Assembly: GCA_029237695.1 (NCBI GenBank)
Contig: CM055280.1
Span: 33,390,616 to 33,454,615, forward strand
Direction of reading: 5' to 3'
Length of the DNA stretch: 64,000 nt
Source of the DNA: Conchocele bisecta
Lineage: Eukaryota > Mollusca > Bivalvia > Lucinida > Thyasiridae
Shown here: positions 51,379 to 62,101 of the stretch, piece after piece
How positions within the stretch are numbered: the first letter of the stretch is position 1
Layout: each line of letters opens with the position of its first letter
Made by a program: the position numbers and the translations under genes
The notes under the pieces: model-generated
Databases searched by the model: none
Seen by the model: the letters and a program-made list of their open reading frames with translations, nothing else
Told to the model about the DNA's origin: nothing

Positions 51379-51389
51379 TCCACATACAA

Positions 51390-51745
51390 TGTGCATGATC
51401 ACGTGGTTACAACAACAACAACAACGTCGCCCGCTCCAAAGTAAGTATTCTTTGATATTGTCCTTAATATGCAACGGATTTTGATGAAATATGGCGCAGT
51501 AAACGCGTCTTCATGAGCTGCATTTGGTGGTCTAGTGAGTTTGGCACAAACTTATGTCGTTTTTGCAAAGCGAAGAATCGACAGAAGTTTGGGCGAAAAT
51601 ACAGAGACCACCAAATGCAGCTTAACAAGACGCGTTTGATGCGCCATATTTCATAAAAATCCGTTACGTAATAAGGACACTATACAATAATACGTACTTT
51701 GAATCGGTACTTGTTGTTGTTGTTAGTACCACGTGAGCATACACC
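51390..51745. repeat. Family K palindromic element
   Basis: TGATCACGTGGTTACAACAA at the left and TTGTTGTTGTTAGTACCACG at the right. GCACAAACTTATGTCGTTTT and CGACAGAAGTTTGGGCGAAA are near the centre, where the left half-loop is shortened relative to 15375. Confidence 0.75.
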
Positions 51746-51754
51746 TTGACATGG

Positions 51755-51978
51755 TTTTAGTGATTTTGTACCTAAGAAGATGTGCAATAGCTCATGAAAC
51801 ATATTTACAAATTGTACGTACGATATTCACAGTACTGACGTCGAACGCTTCACTGATATAGTTCCGCATTTGTTGTGTATATTTCGTTGACTTTCGACGT
51901 CATTTATAGAAAATATCAGTTTCTCTAAATATTTTTCATGAAAATTCGCACATTTTCTGAGGTACAGAATCGCATGTC
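51755..51978. repeat. Family M palindromic element
   Basis: AGTGATTTTGTACCTAAGAA at the left and TTCTGAGGTACAGAATCGCA at the right are inverted ends. TTGACTTTCGACGTCATTTA is inside, with ATTCACAGTACTGACGTCGA as its partner. Confidence 0.65.
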
Positions 51979-51979
51979 A

Positions 51980-52435
51980 TTCGCAGTCCCGTCAGCGGTT
52001 ACTTTAGCAGTGTTCTTAAACGTAGTTTAATTGTGTATACTTGTATCGTATTTTCTAACATTGAGTTATTTTGATGTTAGATCTAATAATTGTGTCCCCA
52101 AAGATATGGCGTTCCATATTGTTTATCGTTTCTATACGATTCACATCACACGTTTAATTGTGACACACCAAATTCGCAAAGCCATTTAACCGACTTCTAT
52201 AAATAATCTCCTCCACATGTGGTTGTTGTTAATTCTCTGTGAGAAATTGCATTTTAGTCACGAAACAATTAACACATGACTTGTAGCCAATTAGCTCCTT
52301 TGCTTCTCGCGCAGGCGCACGTCTGCAGATATTTACACGTGCACACGCGCAGTTATCAATTAGCCCACGAATGCAGTCGTCCCGCGGAAACGGGAGAAAC
52401 AATCGGTACAGTATGGGAATTCATTTGCAAAAAAT
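51980..52435. other. No gene seen
   Basis: Unassigned. Locally GC-richer at 52310-52400 (CTTCTCGCGCAGGCGCACG), with no exon pattern that I can support. Confidence 0.4.
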
Positions 52436-52439
52436 GAAA

Positions 52440-52765
52440 AAACAAAGAAACATATTTTGATAGCGTATACGAATCGTCTTTATTGGAGACGATTCTCACG
52501 CACTGTCAAACTATGTTTTCATCGAGAAAACAACAGCAGCAAACATAACAGTTAAACAGCAGACGACACAATTAATACAGCATTTTGTCGTACTGCTGTT
52601 TATTTGTTATTTTTGTATTAATGCTGTATTAATTTGGTTGTCTGCTGTTTATTTGTTATTGTTGCTGTTGTTGTTTTCGATAAAGACATGTTTGGAAAGG
52701 AAATGAAAATCGTCTCCAATGAAGACGATTCGTATAGGCTGTCAAAATATGTTTGTTTTCGTGCC
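52440..52765. repeat. Two family A-like cores, head to head
   Basis: ACGAATCGTCTTTATTGGAG, ACGATTC at 52470-52497 and GAAAATCGTCTCCAATGAAG, ACGATT at 52700-52730 are two hairpin cores. Between them AACAGCAGACGACACAATTA is mirrored by TTGGTTGTCTGCTGTTTATT. The TTAA termini are lost. Confidence 0.65.
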
Positions 52766-52839
52766 TCTCAATTTTGTCCAGTGTAACCTCTGTCAACTAG
52801 ACTAGACTCGCGGGTAGGTCCTAACACGACCCGCTTTTT

Positions 52840-54005
52840 GTCAAACGCAAGCATCAACGATAGTTGACAATGACACAAATCGAAATCAGGCACCAGCATC
52901 AGAGATATGTGACAATGATCATCGAATCCACATACAACCACCAGAGATACTAGTACATGATTTATTATATAATGGAACCCATCAAAATGTAACAACAAAG
53001 ATAGGTGACCATGAAACACATCAAAATCAAACACAATAATTAGAAATTGATGACAATGAAACCCACCACAATCGAACAAAACCATCAGAGATATATGACA
53101 ATGAAACACATCGCAATCAAACAAAACCATCAGAAATAGATGACAATGATTTACATCAAAATCGAACACAACTATAATGTATCAGAGATATATGACAATG
53201 AAACCCATCAAAATTGAAAAGAAACATCCACAGATAGATGACCATGAAACCCATCAAAATCGAACATAAGCATCAGAGATAGATGACAATGAAACACTGC
53301 AAAATCAGACGTAAGAATCAGAGATAGATGGTAACTAAACGCATCAAAACCAAACCCAATGATCAGAAGTAATTATAATGAAACTATGAAAATCAAAGGT
53401 CGGTGACAATGAAACATCCCAAAAGCAAATTCATGCACAAGACATAGATGGCAATGATACCATCAAAATCAAACACAAGCATCATGGATATGAGACAATG
53501 AAACCACGAAAATAAAACAACTGAGATAGATGGCCATGCCAAACAAGAAAATCAAACACAAGCTTCAGGAAATAGATGATAATAAAACCCATCAGAATGC
53601 AACAAAATAATCAAAGACAGATGGTAGAGAAACACGTCAAAATCAACATCAAGCATCAGAGATATATTGCAGCAACGAAAACATACCAAAAACATCAGAG
53701 ATAGATGGCAATGAAACGTCTTAACATGTTATCTAAGCATGGCTATGAAACCTACGAAAATAACCACAAGCATCAGAGATAGATGACAATGAAACACCTT
53801 AAAATTAAATGCAAGCATCGGAGATAGAGATCGATAGATGACTATGAAAACCTACGAAAACAACCACAACCATCAGAGATAGATCGCAACGAAGACCTAC
53901 CAAAACAATCACAATCACGAGATATATATTACAATGAAACACATCAAGCCCAAACACAAGCTTCAGAATAGATGACAATCAAAACCATCAAAACCAAGCA
54001 AACAC
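52840..54005. repeat. 45-bp minisatellite
   Basis: About 25 units of CATCAGAGATAGATGACAAT, GAAACCCATCAAAATCAAAC, ACAAG (45 bp), with many variants and some shortened units. It starts about 75 bp beyond the stop of the minus-strand gene, on its downstream side. The 133-codon frame within it on the minus strand is repeat-derived. Confidence 0.85.
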
Positions 54006-54080
54006 CTGTTATCTGGGGGTTGGGCGTAGAGAGACATTATACTGTATTTATATTTACATATTACTAGTATTCATAACTAT

Positions 54081-55382
54081 TCATAAGTTCATCCTCACAT
54101 CGAAGGAGAAACTTCGACTGGTCCGCCGTTCCCTTCTTTCCAACAGCTTAGAGAGTTCTTCATTTGCTTCCGGAAAGTAGTCGTTTGTTTCCGGATAGGT
54201 ATTCGCGCGCTCTAGATTCTTTGGTCGGATTTTGATCATAGCTGTTATTGTAAAGTCATACAGATTACTAATACCGGGTCTGTCGGACAGTGTGACGGGA
54301 AAATCTTCATCAGGAGCAATAACGACACTGCTGTCCATATATCCATCAATCACCGGCGTTGTCGCGGCTGGAATAGGCGACAAGGTATGACCTGGTCTAT
54401 TTGTTGGTGTCTCAGCATCTTCGTTCGCTTTTTCCTTGGACATAGCTGTTGCAAGTGATGACGGCTTATCTTCTATTGAGCCACAGGCGGAGTATACACA
54501 CATATATGTATTTCTGTCAACTGAGGTCGCTACCGGCTTTGGTTCATCAATTTCATGTATAACCACGTGATTATCTTGAAGTACGCCGTCTGAATCTGGT
54601 TCTTCAACGGAGTTGGAAAGTTCATCAGGTATGTGTACGATATGCGATTCAACACTTTCAGACAATGATCGGATAGTTGGTAATTCGAATGAATCATACG
54701 ATATTGTAGATCTGCTTAATACATTTCTCTTCTGGCGTAGTGGTTCTGAGTAGTGCAAGTATTCAAATGGAGTATTTGTTTTCATTCCATCATCCGCTGT
54801 CAGCGTGTGTAGCGAGGCTCCTTTGAAGCGGCAGGGCACTGAAGCTATCGAACTCGTTATTGAAGTTGAATATTGCAGTGTTGGAGTTGATGCCGTGTCT
54901 ATAGTATGGTCCATTGTGCCTTCCTGTATCGGAAACTCTGAGTTTTCAATAGGTACTGTGTGTATCGTCACATCTACAGCGTCATTCATTTCTACGTCTA
55001 CACTAGCAGATATCATAGACGCATCCAGTGAGTCCCTATCGGTTGCGTCTGAATATAGGCCACTAATTTCCGCGATCAGCATGGTTGTCGAATTGCAGGC
55101 GGCACTGAAGCAGGAAGTCCGGAGACCGTAGACAGTCTTCCGCCGACAGGTGGCGCGTCTGTTCTGTTCTTTGGCTCCATAGATTGTGCTGAATGGCCGG
55201 TTGGCATGGTAATAATCGAGGTATTCGCCTTCTGCGCGTCGCTCGGCGTTCCGGCGTTGGCGGTAACGTGTAAGCGCCAAAATCATGAAAGTGAGAAGCG
55301 CCCCGATGACAAAGATTGTTGGAATCAGTTGAATAATTGCAAATCCGGTTTTGCTAATTATCGTGGATGTTTCATATTCAAT
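54081..55382 (-). CDS. Last exon of a single-pass membrane protein
   Basis: 433 codons ending in TGA at 54081-54083. The exon opens after an acceptor TATCATTTCAG (AG at 55383-55384). Residues 13-35 (FAIIQLIPTIFVIGALLTF and onward to LAL) form a transmembrane helix. They are followed by a basic stop-transfer stretch RYRQRRNAERR, so the N-terminal side is outside and the remaining 390 residues are cytoplasmic. The tail is acidic, rich in Ser/Thr/Pro and apparently disordered, with several tyrosines (YLDYYHAN, EYLHYSEPL) and a basic end (RERRTSRSFSFD). No known domain was recognised. It does not look like repeat DNA, and codon use is ordinary. The protein could be a receptor-like or adhesion-like surface protein, but that is inference from topology only. 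Confidence 0.65.
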   Translation of the reverse strand: MEYETSTIISKTGFAIIQLIPTIFVIGALLTFMILALTRYRQRRNAERRAEGEYLDYYHANRPFSTIYGAKEQNRRATCRRKTVYGLRTSCFSAACNSTTMLIAEISGLYSDATDRDSLDASMISASVDVEMNDAVDVTIHTVPIENSEFPIQEGTMDHTIDTASTPTLQYSTSITSSIASVPCRFKGASLHTLTADDGMKTNTPFEYLHYSEPLRQKRNVLSRSTISYDSFELPTIRSLSESVESHIVHIPDELSNSVEEPDSDGVLQDNHVVIHEIDEPKPVATSVDRNTYMCVYSACGSIEDKPSSLATAMSKEKANEDAETPTNRPGHTLSPIPAATTPVIDGYMDSSVVIAPDEDFPVTLSDRPGISNLYDFTITAMIKIRPKNLERANTYPETNDYFPEANEELSKLLERRERRTSRSFSFDVRMNL

Positions 55383-56243
55383 CTGAAATGATAAAAAGGT
55401 TGCTCCGCATTAATTTGAATTGTGCCGTCTGCTGTTTTGTTGCTGTTCTTCATAAAACATGCATCTCGGGGCATTAAAATTAATAGCATGCTACAGTGTT
55501 TGCAAAACAAGCTTTGCTGGCAAAAGATATAAGAAAATAAAGTATGAACAGCATACGTCAAAAGTACATTCAGCTTGGTTACGGTAAAATAACAGTTTAA
55601 AGCAAGAGTTCGACGAAGCTGGTGTAGAGGATTTGGCTAACAGATTACAAAAACAATGCAATAACAGTTAACGGAAAAAAAGATAACGATATCAGTTAAC
55701 AAAACAGGCCAATAACAGAAAATATGTTGTCAAAATAACAGTTAACAAAAAACAAACTGGCAATAACATGCGAGTTTTAAACCCCAATTTTATGCAATTT
55801 TTTTTCAAACCCAATTCCAAAAATGGCAATAAAATAGAGTTTAATGAAAGTTAAAAAATAAAATTATTTACATTTTTCCTTTTATTTTGCTGTAAATTAT
55901 CAAGTCTGTGTAATACACTAATGAGAAAAAATAATGAATTAGAGTTAATATACAATGTAAATAATTATAGAAAATAATTGTCATTGATGACGTCATAGTG
56001 GAACGTGCATATTCAGCTAATTAAACTAAATGTCAAACATTTGTAACTTTTGAAATATTTGTTACTTTTGCATGCTGTTTTCAACATTCATTTCATCTAT
56101 CTGATCAAACGCTAATATTTTAAGAAATATAAAGAAATAAAATATTAAAGTAGTTTTATTCAAATGCTAAGATCCATTTTGTCATGTTGTAACTAAGATA
56201 CAGTTTGTCAATCAAGTCCACGTGGACTGACAAAACAACTTAC
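55383..56243 (-). other. Predicted intron
   Basis: An 861-bp interval bounded by GTAAGT (56238-56243) and TTTCAG (55383-55388) on the minus strand. Both exon boundaries are in phase 0, so the join keeps the frame open. The acceptor-proximal part carries a degraded family A-like element at about 55395-55585 (GTGCCGTCTGCTGTTTTG, ACAGCATACGTCAAAAG). Confidence 0.55.
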
Positions 56244-56393
56244 CCCGACAGTAGTCGGCATGGTCGGTGTGCTCATTGTCGGAGATACGACAGTTCCGGT
56301 GACGTCACGCTGGACACTGACGCCTTCCGACATCGACGACATTACAGTTGTTGTTGTTGTTGTTGTTGTTGTTGTTGCTGTGGTTGTTCCCAT
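56244..56393 (-). CDS. Threonine-rich upstream exon (partial)
   Basis: At least 50 codons up to the donor GTAAGT at 56243. From the distal end it encodes a run of about ten Thr (ACA codons), then VMSSMSEGVSVQRDVTGTVV and SPTMSTPTMPTTVG. Ser/Thr-rich sequence just outside a membrane helix is typical of an O-glycosylated stalk. The frame stays open to a TAA at 56436-56438, so the 5' exon boundary lies between there and about 56393. Candidate AG acceptors exist (for example at 56421-56422), but none has a good pyrimidine tract. ATG at 56391-56393 is unlikely to be the start because no signal peptide follows. Further upstream exons were not found. Confidence 0.45.
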
Positions 56394-56443
56394 CGTCGTC
56401 TCTTTTTGTTGTTGCTGCTTCTGACGTTGTTGTTGTTATTTTG

Positions 56444-56480
<37 letters not shown>

Positions 56481-56610
56481 GATGATGATGTTGGTTTTGT
56501 TGTTGCTGCTGATGACGTTTTTGTTGTTGATATTGTTGATATTTTGTTATTAGTGTTGTTGATGATGTGTTGTTGCTGTTGCTGCTGCTGCTCCTTCTGC
56601 TGCTAATGCT
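56344..56610. repeat. GTT/GCT microsatellite
   Basis: GTTGTTGTTGTTGTTGTTGT runs at 56348-56383 and 56441-56480, then mixed GTTGAT, GTTGCTGCT and CTGCTGCTGCTCC to 56610. The proximal part overlaps the Thr-rich exon, where the opposite strand reads ACA. The plus-strand frame encoding poly-Cys and Val is an artefact. Confidence 0.85.
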
Positions 56611-57680
56611 GCTGCTTCTTATGCTTCTGGGTGGTTGTTGGTGTTGATTTTAGTTGTTACTGCTCTTTTTAGATATGTGATTCTATTCAATTCATAAATA
56701 ATAACAATATTACGCAAGTGCATGTCTCATCAAAATCCGTCGGCTTGTTCGAAATATTTTAACATAAATTAGCTTGAATATTACGTCACTCAGTTTCAAA
56801 GTTAGTTGATCATATACCATGTCGGTATACAAGTAAAATAAGTTCCAAAATGTGTGATAGGGATAAATACATTTTTGTTAAATATATTTAATGTATTTAT
56901 AGACCTTGGTCCGTAACTTCAACATGTGCTTGAACAGCGTTCAGCTGAATTCGTCTGAAAACCGCGCTTTATATTTAATTCTTATTTCTAATGACCGAAA
57001 TGTTTTACTGACTATTTAAACATTGATAATACGGTTTGCAGACTCAACTTTGCAGGCTCAATTTGAATGGTCATTTTACATCACTGAGGCAATTTTCATT
57101 TCTATCAACAAATATCGTCATTATATATGGCCTTACTGTTGGCATTTTAAATTTCAAGAATGTAATCGAAACAGAACATGTTTTTTATAACATGACTATT
57201 TTAACAGTGTTACAAATGGTAAACAAGTTTGATCACTGAAGCAGAATATCACTATCCGTTGATCCGGGAAATTCCATCTTGAAAACAATACCATTTACAC
57301 GGTCATTCAATATTTAAATTTTCAAGTACACGATATCAATTCCGAGTAAAGTTTGGCGAAGTAGAGGCCGGAACTCGAGTCCGCATCCGGCCTGTGATTC
57401 AGGTTAGTCCGTTTGTATGTCTACGTGTCCACACGTGTCTGCAATGTCTACTAGTACATGCATTTATACATATTATGAATGATACTACATGTATATGCTA
57501 TCGCGCGTCATAGTTACTTAAGCAAATTAGCGGGATGGATTGGTCAACATTTAACAAAGCCTGATTTATTGGCGGTGTCGATCCACTCTTGTTTGCGCGA
57601 TCGTGCCAAATGAGCATTGTCTACATAGTTCGGTATTTAGTCCCGGAATCATTATCCGTGACCGCTACTCCGTCACACGT
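56611..57680. other. No gene seen; family J arm
   Basis: TTTAATGTATTTATAGACCT, TGGTCCGTAACTTCAACATG at 56888-56935 is a single arm of family J. The rest is unassigned. Missing 5' exons of the membrane-protein gene might lie here or beyond, but I could not identify them. Confidence 0.4.
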
Positions 57681-57905
57681 TTGGATCCATATGGGACTTC
57701 ACCAGTGTGACTGTTTATCAGGAGCTACACTGGTCAACGGTGAGTTCCTCATTTCGGCCATTTTGTCCAGTTTATTCACACTTAGCCCGTGGCTGGCAAA
57801 ATAGGCATTATGACATCTTCGATCAGTGTAGGCCATGATCAGAATGCGCATCTGCTGCGCATTCTGATCAAGGTCTACACTGTTCGCTAGTCAGTCAATG
57901 ACGTA
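57681..57905. repeat. Family D fragments
   Basis: ACCAGTGTGACTGTTTATCA, GGAGCTACACTGGTCAAC, and ATCAGTGTAGGCCATGATCA with its partner TGATCAAGGTCTACACTG. A hairpin GAATGCGCATCTGCTGCGCA lies at about 57842-57866. Confidence 0.55.
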
Positions 57906-58285
57906 TATGCACTTGTTAATATTTAATCATCATGACTCTGACTGTGAACATGATGAACATGATATACACTTATCATAGTGACGAGTTTCATTACTCCACG
58001 TATATCAAACGTGCCTTATGATTTATTAATAAATCCGATATAGTTTGATTAGCAGTGTATACTTCGTGAAAAACGTTTAGCAACATTTTTTTTATATTTT
58101 TACCACAACTTATAATGACCAGACAGTGGCATAACAACAACAAAAACACGATTTATAATCAGAGAAGCTTCAGTATATGATTCCATGGTTATTCAATAAG
58201 TGAATAAATGAAATATATGTATAACGTTTGTGATGATTTACAAAATAGTATATTTATTAAACGTTTTCACTGATTGAGGGAGTTA
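57906..58285. other. No gene seen
   Basis: Unassigned AT-rich DNA. Confidence 0.45.
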
Positions 58286-58288
58286 CTG

Positions 58289-58771
58289 TCTGTTTCACGA
58301 AAGCTGCCCAAATTTTACGGCCATATAAACAATTCAAAAACAATATATTTTTCGATAATATTATATTAAAAGAAAATTTAAGAATGAGTCTTCTTTTTAT
58401 TTCGTGAAATTTGGTCAAATATTGGTGTTTTTTTTTTTTGAAATTGACTCCGAAACCTGGCTAGATAGCTGGGAAATGATCTAACTAAGAAAACAAAAGT
58501 TAAATTTTAAAAATCGGTCCAGTATTTCTGAAATTCTAAAAAATTTCCCCATGTTAAATCCCCATAGACATCTTCACTCCGTGAAGATGTCTATGGGGAT
58601 TTAACATGGGGAAATTTTGTTTTCGCAATAAAATCAATATTTGACCAAATTTCACGAAATAAAAAGAAAGCTCATTCTTAAATTTTCCTTTAATTTAATA
58701 TTATCAAAAACAATATTGTTTTTGAATTGTTTATATAGCCGTAAAATTTGGGCAGGTTTCGTGAAACAGAC
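58289..58771. repeat. 480-bp palindromic element
   Basis: GTCTGTTTCACGAAAGCTGC at the left and GGTTTCGTGAAACAGAC at the right. The arms match through AAATTTTACGGC, TTTTTATTTCGTGAAATTTG and TTCCCCATGTTAAATCCCCA, up to a perfect centre GACATCTTCACTCCGTGAAG. A non-paired segment at about 58440-58540 enlarges the left side. Confidence 0.8.
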
Positions 58772-59000
58772 TAGGTTACTGTATTTATATGTGCATGTAT
58801 ATAGCTCTGATCATGGTTGTATAAGACACGCGACAGACAGAGCCTTCGTGGCCTTGAAGTCACAGGTGACACTGTCGGGATAAGATTTCCATCAAGATCA
58901 GTTAAAAAAAAAATACCATCCCATTTATCTTTATACACGTATTTATTTCCTATAAAGAACGTTTGGCTTGGAGTAGAAATGTACATGCCCATTCGGTAGG
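58772..59000 (-). other. Open minus frame of uncertain nature
   Basis: A 73-codon frame (58771-58992) contains a protein-like stretch KYVYKDKWDGIFFLTDLDG. The outer part overlaps an inverted repeat (TATTTATTTCCTATAAAGAA against TTCTTTATAGGAATTAAATA at 59008-59037). No domain or splice context was recognised. It could be an exon remnant. Confidence 0.2.
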
Positions 59001-59700
59001 CACGAAATGTTCTTTATAGGAATTAAATAAGTGTATAATTGTGTCACTATTCCTCCAATTCTACTAGTTACTGGTGCCCGATATACAGGTATAATCATTT
59101 AGAAATATGTATTTTACTGATAGTGACGCGCGGTGGTATCGGTGGTATTACTATTTTTTTTATTATTTATATTAATTAAATGCATCACCTGAAACAAATA
59201 ATATTTTCGACAGATTATAAAGTATGACCATTGCACATCAAAAAATAAATACGGAGAATACATCGTAACATTATATATCTATTAACATTTTAAGGAAACA
59301 CGTGTTATGCCCGTGATATCAGTCTGGAAATTTACTTCTGATATGAAATGTATAATAATGCCACTCAATACGTGGGGTAACGGTGAATGAATGCTTATTT
59401 TGCCAGAAAATGTCTCCGATGATGTCTCTGGTATAAAGAACATTATGTGCCTACTGAGTGGGATGTACCTTTAACTGCATGTAATTATTATAACAAATAT
59501 CACGTGTCTATAACAATTGTTGTTATTGAAATAAATGTATTATAATTCAAATATTAATGACAGGAAAGTATACATTAAACAGTATTAATGTAAATAAAGT
59601 TATGCTATGCAATTACTCAATAACTCGTCAAAAATGTCGAGCCCTTGTAACGTAATAATAATAATAATAATAGACTAGTATTGCTCCACGACTCCTTTAA
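59001..59700. other. No gene seen
   Basis: AT-rich. Contains a second GGTATAAAGAACATTATGTG, CCTACTGAGTGGG near 59430, which resembles the TAGGCACGAAATGTTCTTTA end at 59000. An ATA microsatellite lies at 59651-59672. Confidence 0.45.
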
Positions 59701-59960
59701 ATCAGGGGAGACAACTTTTGTCAAATGCTTCATTACATGTCTGATATGTGGCTGATTTGTGACCAGTGTATCTCCTGATCAGATAGCACACTCCTGTAGT
59801 CTGATTACGATTTATATTGCTTGTTAGATGCATGACAGTGATTCGTTGATGAAATGGCGAACAGTGTAGATCCTGATCAGACTGTGCGGATGCACAGGCT
59901 AATCTGGATCTACACTGGTCGCAAATGACATAAGCCCCATTCCTTCAGTCACGATCACAT
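59701..59960. repeat. Family D element
   Basis: TTTGTGACCAGTGTATCTCC, GATCAGATAGCACACTCCTG, GTGTAGATCCTGATCAGACT, GTGCGGATGCACAGGCTAAT and GCCCCATTCCTTCAGTCAC. The left terminus is diverged. Confidence 0.65.
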
Positions 59961-60241
59961 ATATGTTATGTTTCTTTCATGATATGTCAGTGATAAACAC
60001 AAGTTATAGAAATCGTTGGTGGTTAGGGGAAATACAAGTTCTACTGACAACTTATTTTATTGAGTATACACACATAGACTGTTGTAATAATTAGGCACTA
60101 ATTGGTTTATCTATTGTCGGTATCCGATGGCCGAATGGTCAAACTATAACCCGCAAACATGTAACAGGACGGTTGTGTGTTGGCGGGTGAAAGTTGCGGA
60201 GAGAGGAATGGGAACGGGTTTGGATTGGACGCTATTTGAAG

Positions 60242-60284
60242 TCAGGGCTCCAGATAAGGAATTAGTAATTGAGTATTGTCACTC
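60242..60284. repeat. Family F terminal fragment
   Basis: CAGGGCTCCAGATAAGGAAT, TAGTAATTGAGTATTGTCAC is one end of family F. It stops abruptly where the 1.7-kb array begins. Confidence 0.65.
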
Positions 60285-61980
60285 TAGTGAGGCCGTTAAG
60301 CACAATGATTGTGCACTTCCGGAAACAAGTGTGACACTTTGCATACTGTTAGTATATGTGGTACTGAATATTTTAAATCCAAGATGGCCGCCATAATAGT
60401 TGACCGAAAATAGCATATATAGCAATGCCCATTTAAACTTGCCAATATGACTTAAAATGATGTTATTTGCATATATATATCTAGTATGCAGTTGTCCGTG
60501 TGTGATAAATCAAATATAATTGATAATATGCATAAATTCAAAATAGGCCGCCAAAAGTTTTCTAATATTTGATGAAAAATTACATGTAAAAATTGGCTAG
60601 AACACTTATGATAACTATAAATTTGCATCTATTTGCACGCATTTAATGTATGTATGCATAAACACACACTAATACAATAACTAGAGAAAGTGAGCAGTGG
60701 CTCACGTATACCCCCGGCCACCGCATTGACACTAAAAAAAAACAAAAAAAAAAAAACATTTGGCACAAATTTCAATTTCAAAGTAATTGAAACCGATGTA
60801 CGTGGTGCACCATATTCATTAATTATGGTATATAAGTGTTGTTAGTTATTTTATAGTTATTTTATCTGGCTCTTCGGTCTTCTCTGTGTTCATATTCTCT
60901 ATTTGACCTTGGGCACAGGGGCCGCATAGGTGGGGCGCAGAATGAAAATATGGATGATGACAACGAAGTATGCAAAGTATAAAGTGAATCGCACCTGTGG
61001 TTAGAGAGATATAATGACTTAAAAAACTAGGTCGCAAATGCTACGGACGGACGGACGGACGGACGGAATTATGAAAACTATAAACCCCACGGCATACTTT
61101 GTATGCCGGGGGTATGAGGATGGTGATGAATTGTCAGGTACAGCACAGCAACTCAAATTTTGATTAATGTAAAATCGGTGGTAATGATGACGTCTGAAAT
61201 GTAACAGCGGTTGAATTCGAGATGATCTCCACTCCCATCGAGAATTTAACCCACAACACGTGACATGGTACCGTAAACTTGTGCTGACACTCACCATACA
61301 TTATCAATTAAAAATGGCCGCCAAATATTATATTGTTTCGATAGAAACATGTGGATATATATCAAACAAGAATATGGCCCTGTGAACCACATATGCCCCC
61401 AACATTTCGAATACAGTGGAATAGGGTTTCAAACGCAGTGTACATATACATGTATGAGATATCACATTCTGTGATACATATGCACATCTCGATTAAAGGT
61501 CTCAGTACACATATGCTATGCAAACTAATGCATGTACGTGAATTTACAATATTCCGATATAGTGTAAAGTGTCCCGTATTTCACCAGAAACATCACTTAA
61601 TTTCAACTTTTAAGTTTCATTCTTCGGTCTAGATATGGCTTTCAAACGACGCATTCAATATGTATAGGTCATACATACTAGACTACCAGTGTGTATGTCA
61701 TATACATATTAAGTGCGTATGTTCTTTATACGACAAGTACATTATTAATCCCCGGTGCACTGTCCATCACAGCCACAAAGTGCAGTACAGCGAAGTGCAG
61801 ATTTCACACATTTACACCGACTGAAGCAACCTTTCTTACAGCCACAACAAACAAGTTCTTTACAACATTTTGCTGCCTCTGGAAGCATTGTCCACAGAGG
61901 CTTGTAGTTCCGCCCATCGAAAGTCCATCCCCAGTCAACTGGATCGGGCAGTGACGGCTTCGGAATCATGCATTGTCCCC
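60285..61980. repeat. Tandem array unit 1 (1.70 kb)
   Basis: Starts TAGTGAGGCCGTTAAGCACA. It contains ATATAGCAATGCCCATTTAA, GTATACCCCCGGCCACCGCA, a poly-A run, a GACGG tandem of 5-6 units at about 61042, and GCATACTTTGTATGCCGGGG. It ends with the minus-strand cysteine-rich fragment at 61745-61980. It lacks 38 bp present after TTTTAAGATCGAGTGCC in unit 2. Confidence 0.9.
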
Positions 61981-62101
61981 ATAGTGAGGCCGTTAAGCAC
62001 AATGATTGTGCACTTCCGGAAACAAGTGTGACACTTTGCATACTGTTAGTATATGTGGTACTGAATATTTTAAGATCGAGTGCCAATTGATCCGAGCTCA
62101 A
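61745..62101 (-). CDS. Cysteine-rich CXC-like C-terminal fragment
   Basis: 118 open codons ending in TAA at 61745. The C-terminal 80 residues contain WGWTFDGRNYKPLWTMLPEA followed by twelve cysteines in about 37 residues (CCKELVCCGCKKGCFSRC, KCVKSALRCTALCGCDGQC). The spacing resembles tesmin/TSO1-type CXC zinc-binding repeats. From memory, similar W-W-C-rich tails end many uncharacterised invertebrate proteins of transposon-like character. The first 40 residues come from unit 2, across the unit boundary at 61980/61981. The ATG is therefore not trustworthy, and this is probably a 3' exon or gene fragment. Confidence 0.5.
   Translation of the reverse strand: MSSDQLALDLKIFSTTYTNSMQSVTLVSGSAQSLCLTASLWGQCMIPKPSLPDPVDWGWTFDGRNYKPLWTMLPEAAKCCKELVCCGCKKGCFSRCKCVKSALRCTALCGCDGQCTGD

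Noticed and set aside
52768..53169. 133-codon minus frame
   Set aside because: Translation of the 45-bp minisatellite.
56205..56606. 133-codon plus-strand frame with poly-Cys and poly-Val
   Set aside because: Translation of the GTT/GCT microsatellite. The opposite strand carries the plausible Thr-rich exon.
58771..58992. Exon of the membrane-protein gene
   Set aside because: Part of the frame looks protein-like, but it overlaps an inverted repeat and I found no splice sites linking it to 56393. Left as uncertain.
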